Source: Pseudoscleropodium purum
Taxonomy: Eukaryota; Streptophyta; Bryopsida; Hypnales; Brachytheciaceae
Reading direction: 5' to 3'
Assembly (NCBI GenBank): GCA_963969395.1
Contig: OZ017797.1
Span: 30,194,001-30,258,000, forward strand
Length of the DNA stretch: 64,000 bases
Shown: positions 38,853 to 52,799 of the stretch, in pieces
Layout: each line of letters begins with the position of its first letter
How positions within the stretch are numbered: the first letter of the stretch is position 1
The notes under the pieces: model-generated
Seen by the model: only the letters and a program-made list of their open reading frames with translations
The model's database searches: none
Told to the model about the DNA's origin: nothing
Translations under genes and position numbers: made by a program

Positions 38853-38957
38853 AATGTTTTGGATAGATTTCCCAATGTTTTGCATAGATTTCCCAATATT
38901 TTGTATAGATTTCCCAATGTTTTGCATAGATTTCCCAATGTTTTGTATTATCTCCTA
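38853..38957 (+). repeat. 21 bp minisatellite, five units
   Basis: Units of the type aatgttttgcatagatttccc follow each other with one or two substitutions each; the last unit is incomplete. In one frame the repeat reads as a heptad NVLHRFP, but the frame has no start or context that would make it a gene. Confidence 0.9.
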
Positions 38958-39670
38958 ATGATAATTTTTTTTCTCATGATGACCATTATTAATTCTGGAC
39001 TTTCAAAAGTTCAAAAGTAGTTAAATGTGGCATAGCTGAGGATGTTGTGTTATTTTACATTGTTTGTGTCTCCGCACATAACTTTTTGGTCTTTATGTTA
39101 ATTTGGATGTAATCAAAGCCCTCAAAATTTGTTGGTCATTGTCACATTGAGAGAGTATGCACTTGGCTTACATATTCATTTGATCATATACTGATCAAGT
39201 AGATGTTGATTCATAACCATGATTTATGTGAAGCACCAATACCGAAGGTACCAACTAATGCCTTAACTTAGTTACCAAAGGAATTGAAGGTTAGTACACT
39301 TGTAAGAGAGCACATAATATAACAAGTAACAAATTTAGGGCATTGATCTAAACACTAAAAGAGAATGTGTTTTTAATAAAATTTTGTTGAAAGTCTCCTT
39401 ATAGGTCATTACTTATAATTTTATGTTTAGGACTATACTTACAAACTCACTTAAAGCACCCTTTTCTCTTGTAGGAGAATTAGCCTTTTGAATGTGCATC
39501 AAATTTGAAAACAGAAGGATTTATGGAATTTTCACTTGAAAAAACTCTCCAAAGGTGTCCTTTTTTGTTGCAAAGTGTACCTAGTTGTGAACGTGGAGTT
39601 TCTTTTGATGATTCTACTCTTTGATTTTTTGTTTATTTCACATGTGATCTCTCATTTCCTGGATAACTCC

Positions 39671-39870
39671 AAAAGGGAAAACCTCTCTTGGTTATTTGAT
39701 CTAATATTTTTCAATCAATGAGAACGTCTTTAGATTGCGAAGATTGTCATTTTGTCACTTTTTATGCTTGAAAAGGGAGAGCCTCTCTTGGTTATATGAT
39801 TTAATATTTTTCAATCAATGAGAATGTCTTTAGGTTGTAAGGTTTATCATTTAATTGCTCTTCTTGTGCC
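39671..39870 (+). repeat. 100 bp tandem duplication
   Basis: The blocks aaaaggga, cctctcttggtta, taatatttttcaatcaatga and gtcttta recur exactly 100 bases apart (39671 and 39771). The two units differ by scattered substitutions, so the duplication is not very recent. Confidence 0.85.
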
Positions 39871-40427
39871 TGAAACCTTGACTATATCAACTTAGTTCAA
39901 ATAAGTAGCACACTCTCTAAAGTAATATTGATTGTTGGTCTTGGTTTAGCTTGCATATAAACGTCATGAATGCAAATAACCTTCTATTATGTAATAAACT
40001 TCTTTGATGTAACATGTGAGACCGCTCGTCCAAGCTTGGCTCTTTATAGAAGTTCTATTATAGTGAGACATATGTGTAACGGGTCAATTGAGCAAGAGTT
40101 ACTCCTTTGATAGCCATGTCTAGAACAAAGGATTTGGAGAGAGAAAAAGAGATCCCAACAACAACTTAGGATTTTTTGTTGTATCCAATGAGGTGTGGCA
40201 TTCAATGATTAGGAGTAGAGTAGTTGTTATAGCTACAATTTCTTGCAACACAATACCATCAAAGCAACAAAATTTGTACAGGGAGTTGACAAAAATCTTT
40301 AGATCTTTGAGCTCAAAGAATTTAGATAGCTATAAATAACTTAATTTAATAATTTTTTTGAAATTTCTAGTTGGAATAAAAATTAGACTTAATTGACTTT
40401 ACACTACAAGGGAATGTTGTCATATTT

Positions 40428-40558
40428 TGTCGATTTGGACACTTTTTTTTGTCAATTTTCTGTCAGTCTGGACATTTTTTTGTCAATTTGGACATTTTTC
40501 TCTCAATTCAAACATTATCTATCAATTCAGACACTGTTTTCTTCTGTCAATTTGGATC
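40428..40558 (+). repeat. Degenerate ~25 bp tandem repeat
   Basis: Repeated blocks of the form tgtcaatttggacatttttt, with variants such as tcaattcagacac, occur five or six times with uneven spacing. Noncoding. Confidence 0.7.
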
Positions 40559-41869
40559 ATTTCATAGGTTGAGCTCAAATTCAAATAAGATCATTTTTTT
40601 TGCAAAAATTCAGATTTAGAGCAAGGAGGTACAAGTTGCCAAAATTTAGTGAAAAAGCATCTATTGTGATTCATTTTTTTGGCATCTTCTTTCTCAAAGA
40701 GATCTATGACACATCAATGAGGGAATTTTGACCAACATGTAATACAAACAAAGTAATTTTCCAAGTTCCAAGTCCCTTTGAAAGAATTCTCAAAATTTAA
40801 TTGGTACCAAAGAGTTGAAAATTGGAACTTAGGACTTTATACTATTCACTAAGTTTGAAGTCCCACGTCACTCCAAAACAATGCCTATATGGCATTTCTT
40901 TTGGGGAGATTTGATACTAAGGAAGTGAAACTTGGAGGCATAATTGGATCTAGTCAAAATAGAAACCCAACTCTACCTCTAAGTCCCAACAATTTTTTTG
41001 AATATAAATAAAGAAAAGCATACCATATAAAACATCCTAGTGAGTTGAAATTTTCTCCTAATTTGATCAATGCAAATTTGATACTAAAAGTACCTCCCCA
41101 AATGGATTTTTGACTTTTTGGTCTACTTTTTGGGCACATAACTGCTATATAATATTATGTAAGAGTCAAGATTGAACTTAAAATTGAAATTTTTTTCCTT
41201 TGCACTATGAATCTCAAGTTGCACAATTATTATTTTTTATTCACCTTCGACATTAAAAAAAAGTTGAAACTTGGGACATAGTGTGAAGAGGTTGTTATTC
41301 ATAAGCAATTTGGTGTATTTATCTTAGAGCATCCTTGATCAAATTAGTATATCAACCCTTCAAATGTATTTCTAAATTTTGACTATACATAATTAACATG
41401 CAACTGGACAAAATTTGCTTTGATGAACAGGATTTGCAAAAAGCCTCTATTATTTTTTACTTTAGCTTATTTCTCACCTTGCTTTTAAAACATTTGTCTA
41501 ATGTGCATTTTTTTATGTCTATTCAAAATAATTTTAGATGTGCTTCCAACAATATTAATTTAAAGTTCTAATTATATATGAGCCAAAAGTTAGAAATATA
41601 TTTGTTAGGCCACTATACAAGTTGGACTGAGGATGCTCTTAGTTGCAGGCCATACACTCTACCTGAACTCAGTTATACCGTGGTTGAAGGACAGCAGCAT
41701 TCCGTCAACATCAAAATGCCATCCATCCAATTGTTCATTCATCCATCATGGTTTTCATTCAACCGCAAGTGAGGCAGGTGAAGAAGGCGAAGCCGCCCTC
41801 CGAGTTGCTCTTTCTGCCAGCTTCTGCTCGGCCGCCATCTCCGATTGTCGTGAAACAAAATCTGCCGCA

Positions 41870-43448
<1,579 letters not shown>

Positions 43449-45556
43449 ATTTTGTATTTGGTGCAAGTTCTAGTCTTCCGTCCTGGGGACTTATGCTTGT
43501 ATTTTCATGTAACTGCATCAGCCATTTTCAAGTTGCGTCAATTATATGGGGATTCAAACATTTTTGGTGTAATGGCAAGCTAGAAGCTTGGACTCTGTCT
43601 GGTGCTTTACCCATTGAATTTTTGTTTTGATTTGGTGCTCTCATCTTAGGCTTCAAATATATATTGTTGTTAGATGTGTGTCTTTTTACGAATGCGTCCC
43701 ATCCGTGCATTGATCGCTCCGCCTCCGAATTCAACTGTTGAGTAATCCGTTCAATACATGACAATAATTGTAAAGTTTTGGAACTCGAACTTGATTTGAG
43801 TACGAATGCAGTATTCTCTTGCATGAATAGTAGGCATTCTTTTGTGGTAGCGTAGGCATCCTTTCATACCGGTACTCTTTTGGTGGTGACACAACTTTAA
43901 AATTAAATGAAGTGTTTCTTCTCACAGCCACGACCACGACCACGACCACAAGTTAATAATTTATACCCCACCTTTCAGATTTCCAAATTTGATCATTGAC
44001 AGTAACAATAAGTTCAATGTATTTCTCAAGCTTTGGAGTGAGTCGGATAAAAAAAGCATGTGCATTTTCATAAATAGGGTTTGAAGATCTAATTCTTTAG
44101 TCCTATTTCAAAACTACTGAAATCAAACAAAGCTGAATCATTAAAACTGGCCATTAATTGGAGAGCCCAAATGGTCAACATGTAGGGTTGACCTAATTTA
44201 GTTTTTTCAAATATTCTACATCCTGAAAATCCTAAGCCTTCTTCATCAATGTATTGCAAATAGGGTTTGGGGAAGTCCTATTTTGAATGCAATACAATTT
44301 TTTTTTTGGTTAGTTTGACTAAAAAAAAAAAAAAAAAGGTTAGTTTCGGTCTAAAAGATGAGTGAATGAAGTGTCTCCTTTGGAATTACCCAACTATCTA
44401 AGCTTCATGGATCTAGAGGAGCTAATCCATTTCCTACCACTTAAGCAATTACGGACATGTGGAGTGCAAATTTTATAATTGTAGAAATTTTCCCTTACAC
44501 AGAAATAGGTTTTAAAAGGATTACAAAAATTTTCAACTCAAAATATAATGATTATGAATTTTTTAGCCAAATTGTACTATATGACCGTATATTAGTTATA
44601 TAGGCTTTTTTATTTCCAATCATAGGCTAGTTGCAAATCAACCAAAGATTGATTGCAATATTGAGAGCTTTGCAACCAATCATCCTACACCACAATTATT
44701 TTGGGAAGTATACCACAATGCTATGGAAATGGAACACCCTATAGATTGGAAATGGGGGTGATAAAAAATGGGTCAGCTCTTATAGTATTTATTTGGCATA
44801 GAAGATGCAAGAACTAAAGTTAAATCCTTTTAGGTTTAGAAAGCCTAGATTGGGATGCAACATGGAGATTTTTGTATGCTTGACATAGATAGTGCATGAA
44901 TTGAAGGTACACAACAATGCCTAAAGTTTGTATTCATGTTAAGTAAATTTGATGATATATAGTACTTCCAATTTGAATCATTCTTGTAGTGTTTTTGATG
45001 TTTGAGAAGTTACAAAATGATTATGTATCCTATGCATATGATACCATATTTGAATATTTTAAAGTTTAGATATTAAGATGATATCCAAATAAAAAATTCT
45101 AATTGTTCAATTACTAATCCGTTCATGCCATGCTTTAGTATATGATGTCTTATTCTGATAACCAAATACAATTACCATATATATAATTCCTATAGACTTT
45201 TGAATAACTATATATTCCAGAAGCAACCTAATTACAATAGAACATAGTTACTATTATTTATTATATAATATTTTCAATGAATCTTATTGGTGATTGAAAG
45301 AAGATTCTAATGGCAAGACTTTAAATCCATTCAAAGTAGGCCTAGTATGGTAATCTCCGAGAGTAAAAGTAAAAAAAAGTCCCCTATATTGAATCATGTC
45401 CAAGGTATGTTTTAGACCTCTCTCCTTGATAATTTTGGGTCTTTGATTGCAAATATGAATTCAAAATTTGCAAAAGAATATTTTGTGAAAAATAAAAAAT
45501 TTCAGCATTTTTCCCGGGATAAAAGAAGGTTGATGGGCCCACTTCAAATAGAGGAT
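43449..45556. other. RPL11 3' UTR and AT-rich spacer
   Basis: The first ~250 bases are probably RPL11 3' UTR. A short (ccacga)n run lies at 43928-43950 and a poly-A run near 44322. The rest is AT-rich without coding signal. Confidence 0.6.
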
Positions 45557-45692
45557 TTAGGATCCTACATTCCAATGCACTTTAGCATGGATTATTTGAA
45601 CAATGTATGAATAAGTTATGAATTTCGTCTCTAGGTGTACTGAAAACCAACATTATGCTCTCATAGTTCCATTTTCAGATTTTGTACACTTG
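45557..45692 (+). repeat. Direct repeat left of the LRR gene
   Basis: Reads like 50317-50445 on the far side of the LRR gene. Ordered shared blocks are attccaatgcactttagca, attatttgaaca, gagttatgaattt-like, gtgtac, ctctcatag and gattttgtacacttg-like. The orientation is the same. Confidence 0.65.
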
Positions 45693-45724
45693 TCTGCTGA
45701 ATATCTAGGAAACAGGGACTTTAG

Positions 45725-46062
45725 GTATCGCCAAGGGCAAGTCCATCTCTCTCGCACCAAGTCTGCTGCAGCGCATCAACGTCGCCGAAGTGAGTCGCTC
45801 CTGTTGCAGCAGCCCGACTTCTTGCAACGCAGACGCCGACCCATTGTTTGTCGACGTGCAGCATTGCTTGAAACCAGACTGCTGGCTGCCCCACCAGAAT
45901 TCGGTTGAATCCATCCTCACTCACGCATGCAGTGATTCTCCAGGTGTTGGAAAAGGAGACTCATCATATCACCTGGATTATCACCTCACTTGGCCTCCCA
46001 AAGTTGCATCTCGATCGCTGCATACAGCCTCACGCTCCACCAGCTGATCATCCGCTCGAACA
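45725..46062 (+). pseudogene. Unassigned two-exon coding fragment
   Basis: 45725-45789 reads GIAKGKSISLAPSLLQRINV then AE and ends at a good donor (gtgagt). After an acceptor at 45943-45944, the frame continues VLEKETHHITWIITSLGLPK then LHLDRCIQPHAPPADHPLEQ. The phases fit and the composition is GC-rich compared with the surroundings, so this was or is coding sequence. No start codon or further exons could be joined with confidence and I do not recognise the family. It could be a relic that arrived with the DNA around the LRR gene, or the middle of an unannotated gene. Confidence 0.4.
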
Positions 46063-46186
46063 GTTTGCAAACAAGCTTCGTGTGGAGCGCAATTCATGGT
46101 TGGAAGAGAATTGTTATGGTGGTGGAGTCTCGGTTGAGAATTGTTGTGGTCGGTTGGAGAGCATTTATTCGGGTTGGGGGCGCTCT

Positions 46187-46880
46187 CTGTTGTGCTGATT
46201 TTGAACCCTGATGATGAATTTGTGGAAATGGTGGAGCAATTGAGAAGAAGGGGGGTGGTTTCTAGTGGAGGGTTGAGGTTTTATTGGGATAAGGGGGTAG
46301 GGGTTTAAGGTTTCGCTTCTGGATTTCGAGGAGAAGATTGCAGGGCTTTGGTCCGGAATGTCTGAGAGCGTTTAGGGTTTAGGGTGCTCTGGTTTTTGCA
46401 TAGTTCTGAGTTTCTTCTTCTTTTTTTAGTCTGTTGTGGTGATTTTGGACCCTGATGAAGAATTTTGTTGCCGACGTGAAATTGTTGAACATTTGAGACG
46501 GAGGGTTTTGGTTTCTATTGGAGGATTGAGATGTATTGGGAACAGGGGTTTGAGATTTAGGGTTTCTTTGGGGATAGTCGACGAAAAGAGTGCAGAGCAT
46601 TGTTCCAGCCTGTCTGAGAACCTTTTCAGAGAGTTTCGGGTTTTGGGTGCTTTGTTTTTCGCATAATTCTGGTAGTTTTTTCGTTTTTTCTGTTGTGGTG
46701 ATTTTGAACCCTGATGATAACTTTGTGGTTGACGTGAAATCGTTGAACATTCGAGAAAGTGGGGGTTTGGTTCTCTACTGAAGGATTGAAATGTATCAGC
46801 AACCTGGAACAGGGGTTATTGATTTTGGTTTTCTCCGTGGATATCGAGGAACAGAATGCAGTGATTTGTGATTTAAATGG
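46187..46880 (+). repeat. Threefold ~250 bp tandem repeat upstream of the LRR gene
   Basis: Three units begin at 46187, 46431 and 46690, each with ctgttgtggtgattttg(a/g)accctgatga, then a gtgaaat...ttgaacatt block in units 2 and 3, a (t)agtggaggg/attggagga-ttgag block, and a ggatt/gata-tcgaggagaagattgcag-like block. The third unit is shorter and runs to within about 12 bases of the LRR gene ATG, so the repeats make up most of its proximal promoter or 5' leader. Unit 1 contains two adjacent telomere-like tttaggg motifs at 46371-46384. Confidence 0.8.
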
Positions 46881-46891
46881 AATAGGAGATC

Positions 46892-49800
46892 ATGAAGAGA
46901 AGCTCGGTGGAGTGGAGGTACTCCGAGGATTATAGACTCGAAAACGGATCCCACAATAAGAAGCAACGTTGTGTGTACACCGACAGGCCATCTCTCTTAC
47001 ACCTTTGCATGCGTCAAGGGGCGTTACATCTGCCTCAACATGCACACAAGCTGCACTTCCTCCCCAACGATCTTTCCATCACCCTCCTTCGCGACTTTCT
47101 AGGGCGGTGTCCTCCGCCATCTTTCACGGAGCTCAGGATCCTCTGTGAAAACTCCCGGAGTTCGCAAAATTTGAGTCTGAGTAGAGTGCCGCGGTTGAAC
47201 TCTAGAGGTGCTCAACAGCTTGCACTTCTGCCTCACCTAGTGCGGCTCGATTTTAGAGGATGCCAATGGCTTGGCAACCTCGATTTTCTCTCCGGTATGT
47301 TTCTCACTATCTTTTTTATGTGGTAAGGTTAGTACACCTAATGGCGATATGGGAACTGCTTTTTGACCAATACTATTTATTGAGTGTACCAATACATGCA
47401 ATGTTTTAAAGTAATTCTGATGTGAAATTTGATTCCATCTGAATTATAGTTTTCTTAATATGATCAAACGGGTTTCTCATGTTATTCAAATCATGTTAAT
47501 GGCGCTTGGGAGTTCAATGGAGCTGGATAGTGTTCCCGCGGGAAATTATGAGCCAGTTTTTCTGCAGTATGTTCTAAAAGCATCGCATGACAGTTGGTTC
47601 CAATATGCTTTTGCAGCTTTGAATTGTTTGGAGTGCTTGAATTTGCGAGATTGTTGGTTCTTAAAAACTGAAGACCTTCTCCATATTCGAGGTACAGTGC
47701 CTGACTTTTGAATTGCAAGTAAGGTAGGATGCTCTAAAACTGTCCATTTAAGGGCTGCAGCCTGATATCCTGGCCCACATATTTTTGGAAAGTACGGTAT
47801 GTATCACTGCAGAGAATAGTGCACTTTGGATGAAAAAAGACTCTATTTGCTTGTACGATTACGTATGATATGAAGTCATAGTGTTCTAAAAGCTTCCCCA
47901 CTTTAAACTGTGAAACTTTTGTACTATAAACAATCAATATCATTCTCTTTCAACATAGGAGCAATTTTAGAGCCCTACCTTGAATTGTGGGCAAAGTAGA
48001 GAATTTTCTGAAGTATCTCTCAGTTTCCTCGGAACATATTAAGATCTGTTGAAAACTTGTCCAGAATTTGACAGTTACTCGACAGCAAATGATGATGCCG
48101 TAGCGAATATGAGACCCTTTGATTTTTGATATGAGGCTGTGTCTGATTTGAGTGCAGAACTGAGAAAACTGCAGTGCTTGGATGTCGAAAATGTTTCTGC
48201 CATGACTGACGACATTGCTGCTCACACGATTTCTGGTACTGTTGCGTTTCTTACTTGTGGTTTTGGGTGGTATGTCCTTCTGGCTCATTTTTAGGTCGCA
48301 ACTGCTTGAGCCATGCTTTTTTTTCTCTTGCTTCAGGCGAGGGACGAAACCAAGGTTCAAAAATGTATAAAGTTTTGGCGTCCCATGAAAATGAGACGTG
48401 TGTTTTTTAAGACAATAAAAGCATGTTGAAGCTTATCACCCCAAAGAATGAATCTCCAATCTCTAGTAGAATTGTGATATGTGGTTATGGGAATAGCGAC
48501 ATTCTTGGATTGTCAAATAAGGTTTTTCGAATTCTCAATCACTGTGGATTTTTTTGAGAATTATACTTAGGAATCTGCAAAGGAGTATATGAAATGAGAC
48601 ATATGAAAAGCATACATTTCTATTTGGGGCACTGACACAAATAGCGCTTATTTTTGTCGTGTTGCTTGTCCCTTTCTTTGAATTCTCTGGTTGAGTCACG
48701 TCTTCCATATTTGTTGAGTTATCATTTTATAGCACATATTATTCCCTAATTGTCAATTGTAGGATGTTCTTTTGCAACGTTGACAGGGCTTTATTATGGG
48801 GATGGTCGCAGAATTGACAAACCTTCGGGCTTTAAATGTCAGTGGCACGTGTGTCGGTGATTGTTTGGTGGAGTTTCTCACGTATGGAAGCCGTTTACAT
48901 ACTTGGGCCTCCCAGCAAGAAGAAACTAGAGTTGAGGATCAAAAGCTAGTCACAGAAACTGGTCCGTATGGAGTACAAAATCTTTTGAGCCGATACCCCG
49001 TTTCCAACTTGATATATTTGCGGCTTCAACGCTCTCACATTACTAATGCAGCTATTGCGCACTTGCTAGGTGAGATGCATGCTTTGGACTTTGTAAGTGC
49101 AAAAAAATTTACTCTTCCACGTATCGAATCGTGTCAGCCAAATACATTATGACTGCAGTCACTCAGTCCTGCGTTTATCGATTTGTACAGCATTACCCGA
49201 TTTGCTTCTTCTGGATGTGCGACTTACAAATGTGACAGGCAGGTCATTATTTTCTCTCAAAGGTGAGCCGTTAATCCCTGCATCCCGAACCAGAAATAGC
49301 AAGTACACTCTGGAAGCTAATAGTCAATTATACTAGCCTCCAAAACATGTTTCTGTGTTCAAATGTAGGGCATGATTTCTTCTTCTATTGATACCTTTTG
49401 TTTCCTTTGTTGAAGCGTCCTAAGCTTCCTAATTCATTCATTTCAACTCCTATAGTCATGGAGGTGACCTCTTTTGAGCATTTGGCAACTTAGCGGTTAA
49501 ATTCTATTTGAAGTTCTTGACAGGCGTATTCTTTTGTGAAGATAATAGGTTCTCTCATAATTATTTCTAGTTATTCCACACTGATTTTCGTCATCACTCG
49601 CAATGATAAATAAGGTGATTCTGAGGTTCAATAATATTTCCGTGCGGTAGATGCTACCTTGTCATGAACGCAGATAAGGCACCTATTTGAAAAGCCGATC
49701 TAGTGGCCTCAAAGAGAGTAGTTTCCAAATGCTGTATTGTGTTGTGGGAAGGACTCAGGAAAGTTTATGTTAAATTTTTATATTAATTTTTGCGGGTGCT

Positions 49801-50024
49801 CTACAGCCAAGCATAAGCTGATTGCGCTGCCAAACAATGCGAGGGTGGCAGCCCGAACAAACGCAATGCTGGCTGGAGTATTGGAAGGGGAGTGTGGTTG
49901 CAGAGCTATGACACGACATTGCAAATCCTCTAACCCAGATAAGGTTCCTGGTGAGTTCACGGAGCTATGGCAGCAAGCTTTTGTGCAATTCCTGCAAGAA
50001 GCGAGCAAAGGAACCTCGTGTTGA
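46892..50024 (+). CDS. Leucine-rich-repeat (RNI-like) protein, 367 residues
   Basis: Six exons: 46892-47294, 47617-47691, 48158-48235, 48812-49069, 49191-49262 and 49807-50024, stop TGA. Every junction is phase 1, as usual where each exon carries one repeat. Exon 1 begins MKRSSVEWRYSEDYRLENGS and later has LPHLVRLDFRGCQWLGNLDF. The following exons each start with a repeat: LNCLECLNLRDCW, LRKLQCLDVENVSAMTDD, LTNLRALNVSGTCVGD plus YPVSNLIYLRLQRSHITNAA, and LPDLLLLDVRLTNVTG. The C-terminal exon has no repeat (KLIALPNNARVAARTNAMLA) and ends in a Gln/Glu-rich helix. The repeats resemble the ribonuclease-inhibitor or F-box type, but I see no F-box, kinase or TIR domain. The partner and process are unknown. 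Another small repeat exon could be missing in the 49263-49806 intron. Confidence 0.7.
49300..49465 (+). repeat. Intronic dispersed repeat, copy 3
   Basis: Lies in the fifth intron of the LRR gene, in sense. Blocks ggaagctaatag, ctccaaaacatg, gttcaaatgtagggca, ttctattgatacc, tttgttgaag and cctaattcattcatttc match 13180-13375 and 32085-32275 in order. Confidence 0.6.
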
Positions 50025-50316
50025 TTCTGGTCATTTACCACTTCGACAGACTATTGAAATTGAGTATTGCGCCAGCGGAATTGGTCTTCTCTTACTCAAG
50101 AGTTCCTTTGAGTATCTTTTGAGGCTGAATTCTACTACATTATATTCCAAGTGCTGACTGAGCTGAAGTAGGAGTGAATAATGCAACAACCTGCTTACCG
50201 TATTTCACTTTTTATTAAGGTAAGCGCACCTATTATCGACACTAATTATCAACTGAGCAGAGTTACTTTTATTAAACATTAAAAAAAACGATTGGATTTT
50301 ATTGGCAAGTGAAAGA

Positions 50317-50445
50317 GGATTCCATTGCGCTTTAGCAAGCATTATTTGGACAGCATATGAACGAGTTATGAATTTTTTAGTGTACCAAAAACTAGCAGTA
50401 GGCTCTCATAGACTCTTATGTTTTGATTGTGTACATGTAAGTTTT
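50317..50445 (+). repeat. Direct repeat right of the LRR gene
   Basis: Partner of 45557-45692, about 4.76 kb away in the same orientation. Landmarks are attccattgcgctttagca, attatttggaca, gagttatgaattttt, gtgtacc, ctctcatag and gattgtgtacat. The two copies have diverged by many substitutions. Confidence 0.65.
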
Positions 50446-52130
50446 CATGACACTTTTTGGTCTAAATGTAGGTATGTCATTTCAAGTGGTGTTGATTATA
50501 GGTGTACATACCTTAACAATTTTTAGTTTGGAGGCAACATATGAGGTTCAACTTTTTGAGGCTACATTGATGTATGTCATTTCCCAACCCTTAGTTTTAA
50601 ATTCTTGTTTATAGATTGATATCATCCATTGATTGTGCCAACTTAGTGTTCAATTTTATGGAAAAAGCTTACCAAGGAGACCTTTTTGGATAGTATATTT
50701 TTGAAGTTGACATGCTTGTATAATAGTGTAGATGTTATGGCATTTCGGATCACCTTGTTCCTTTCTTGTCTCAATTTGAATCAATCAAATCACTTACCAT
50801 CAAGATATGATATTTTCTATATCTTGTTTGTATTCAGAAAAGGATTGTACATTGTTGCATTCATGTCCATACTCAAGTGATTTTATGGCTTGATTTCTAT
50901 TTTAAGTTTTATTTATCTATTGAATATCTAGATTTTGTCCAAAACCCTTTAGTATTTTGGTATTGCTAACCATTATAATTCCTTATAATCAAATTTTGTT
51001 TTTTGAATTTTGGTCAATCATGATGATCTAGCTTTTGCCTTGTTTGTATATGCAAATTTATTTTTTAATAAAGATTTTCATTACAAACTTAAGAATTTAA
51101 TTTATACTTGTGGGCAATTTTGAATACATTTTTTATGAATTATTGAGTAGTTAGGCCATACAAAATAGTTAAGAACTATTGGAGAAATTCTACTTTTAGT
51201 CTTTTTAGCACTTGAGAGCCATGGTATGGAACTTTGTTTGCAAGCTATAAAATAGCTTCATATTGATTTCCTTGCACTTTATATTCTTTTGCAATACAAC
51301 AACACACCATTTGGATTGTCAAAGGCACCAATTTCAAATTTTGGGTGAATTCATTGATGTTTCTTGATATTATACACTTCACTCAATGACAAATCTTTCA
51401 CTAAGTGGGTTTTACAATTATGATTTTTATTGTTCTCACTTTTAACATTTGTGTGTATGTACTAAAAGATGCAATCTACAATTCAACATTCTCTAATTTT
51501 AATTGAATTTCCTACGTTGAGCTTTTAAATTCTCGTAAAAGTAGGGTATTTGACTCTCAAACTTGTGTACATATTTTGCATGATTAAGATCCTAAAATTG
51601 TAATTCAATTTCAAGCTTATGCTTTTTTCCATCCTCATAAAAAAATCTTGACTAATATCGACCATTTTCTGCATTTGGGAGGCTCTCAATCCATGCAAAG
51701 AAATCATAGGAATTCAAGGTCACTTCAAAGTCATTTTATGCTGGAATCCACCCACTGTATTATTTTCCTGTTTTTGATGAAGAAAGTTTATTTTTTTGAC
51801 ATCACTTTTTTGGCTTTCAGTTCAATTGCTGCATGAAAATTCCTCAATATTGAATAGCACGTCTCCATCAGTCAACTGTTGTTGCAGGACTCTGATGAAA
51901 ATCCTCTTTTGTCACATTGACTAGACTTTAGAGTCGTTGCAACTGAAAAAACGACCTTGGAATGCCAGACACATCATCTGGGAGCAATAGAGAGATACGC
52001 TATCTATAATTGTGTTGACCCTTGTGTCAAAAAAGCTGCTCTCAGTTTCAGTATTCAATGGTTGTTTCCAACAAATTATTAGTGACGTAGATCAAATGAC
52101 TATAAAGAATGCACACCCATAATCAACACT

Positions 52131-52505
52131 AAGGTAGAAGTACCTATTTTGGACAGGCCTCCTGTAATTGCTTCGTAGCTTAACCTATTGTGGATAGCAA
52201 CTGGATGCAATGGTCATTGAAAAAGATTCTTGATTTGTACCTTTTAGTCCACTCATCTCTTCCCTCTTGGCATAGGGAAAAGTGTCAAAGCTAACCTCAG
52301 TAGATGAGTCTATGAAACTGTAATGGGTTCCGGTGCAAAATCCACTTTTATATTCAATAAAATATTCATTTTTGGAAAAAAAAATTTGTTGTTTTTGGCA
52401 TTCTTCCACAACCTTATTTTTACACAGTGAATTTAGTTCCCCATGACTTTCCCACATTATCCAGTTTGAAATGCTAAAGGTATCTGAAATAGGTACTTCT
52501 ACCTT
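52131..52505. mobile_element. Small element with perfect 19 bp inverted ends (MITE-like)
   Basis: The left end aaggtagaagtacctattt (52131-52149) is the exact reverse complement of the right end (52487-52505). The 375 bp size and AT-rich interior fit a MITE-like or foldback element. No target duplication is evident in the adjoining bases (cact before, atcc after). Part of the terminal repeat is itself a small palindrome (aggta/tacct). Confidence 0.55.
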
Positions 52506-52799
52506 ATCCAAAATGCAACCTTGAATGGGACACCTACATTTGAACTAAAAAGCGTGACAATGATCTAGGTATTGATTACACAAGATGTTCACAATCAAAA
52601 CATAAGAGACAATGAGAGTTGTGAGTTGATTTTTGGTTCACATTTGGGGACAATACTTTAAAAATTTGTAACTTATACAAATAGTGTCCAAATAATGCAT
52701 GCTAAAGTGTGTTGGAATTGTTTTTAAGATGTTAGTAAGATCATGTAAAGAAGGCATCCAAGTAGCCACCAAAGTCTCTCTTTGATTGTCATGATGAAA

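Larger units (their letters stand above)
32536..41700. other. AT-rich intergenic spacer
   Basis: The first ~400 bases hold the ATCase 3' UTR. The remainder is AT-rich with scattered short open frames that have no recognisable domains. Defined structure is limited to the pyrimidine microsatellite and three tandem repeats near 38.9, 39.7 and 40.5 kb, listed separately. No gene or transposon core was recognised. Confidence 0.6.

Noticed and set aside
38796..39020. Frame with NVLHRFP heptads
   Set aside because: Produced by the 21 bp minisatellite (21 is divisible by three); no other coding evidence.
46371..46384. Interstitial telomere
   Set aside because: Only two tttaggg units inside a tandem-repeat unit; too short to indicate a former chromosome end.
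48787..48811. Earlier acceptor (gttgacag) for exon 4 of the LRR gene
   Set aside because: It gives the wrong phase relative to the previous exon. The acceptor at 48810-48811 keeps phase 1 and starts directly with the repeat ELTNLRAL.
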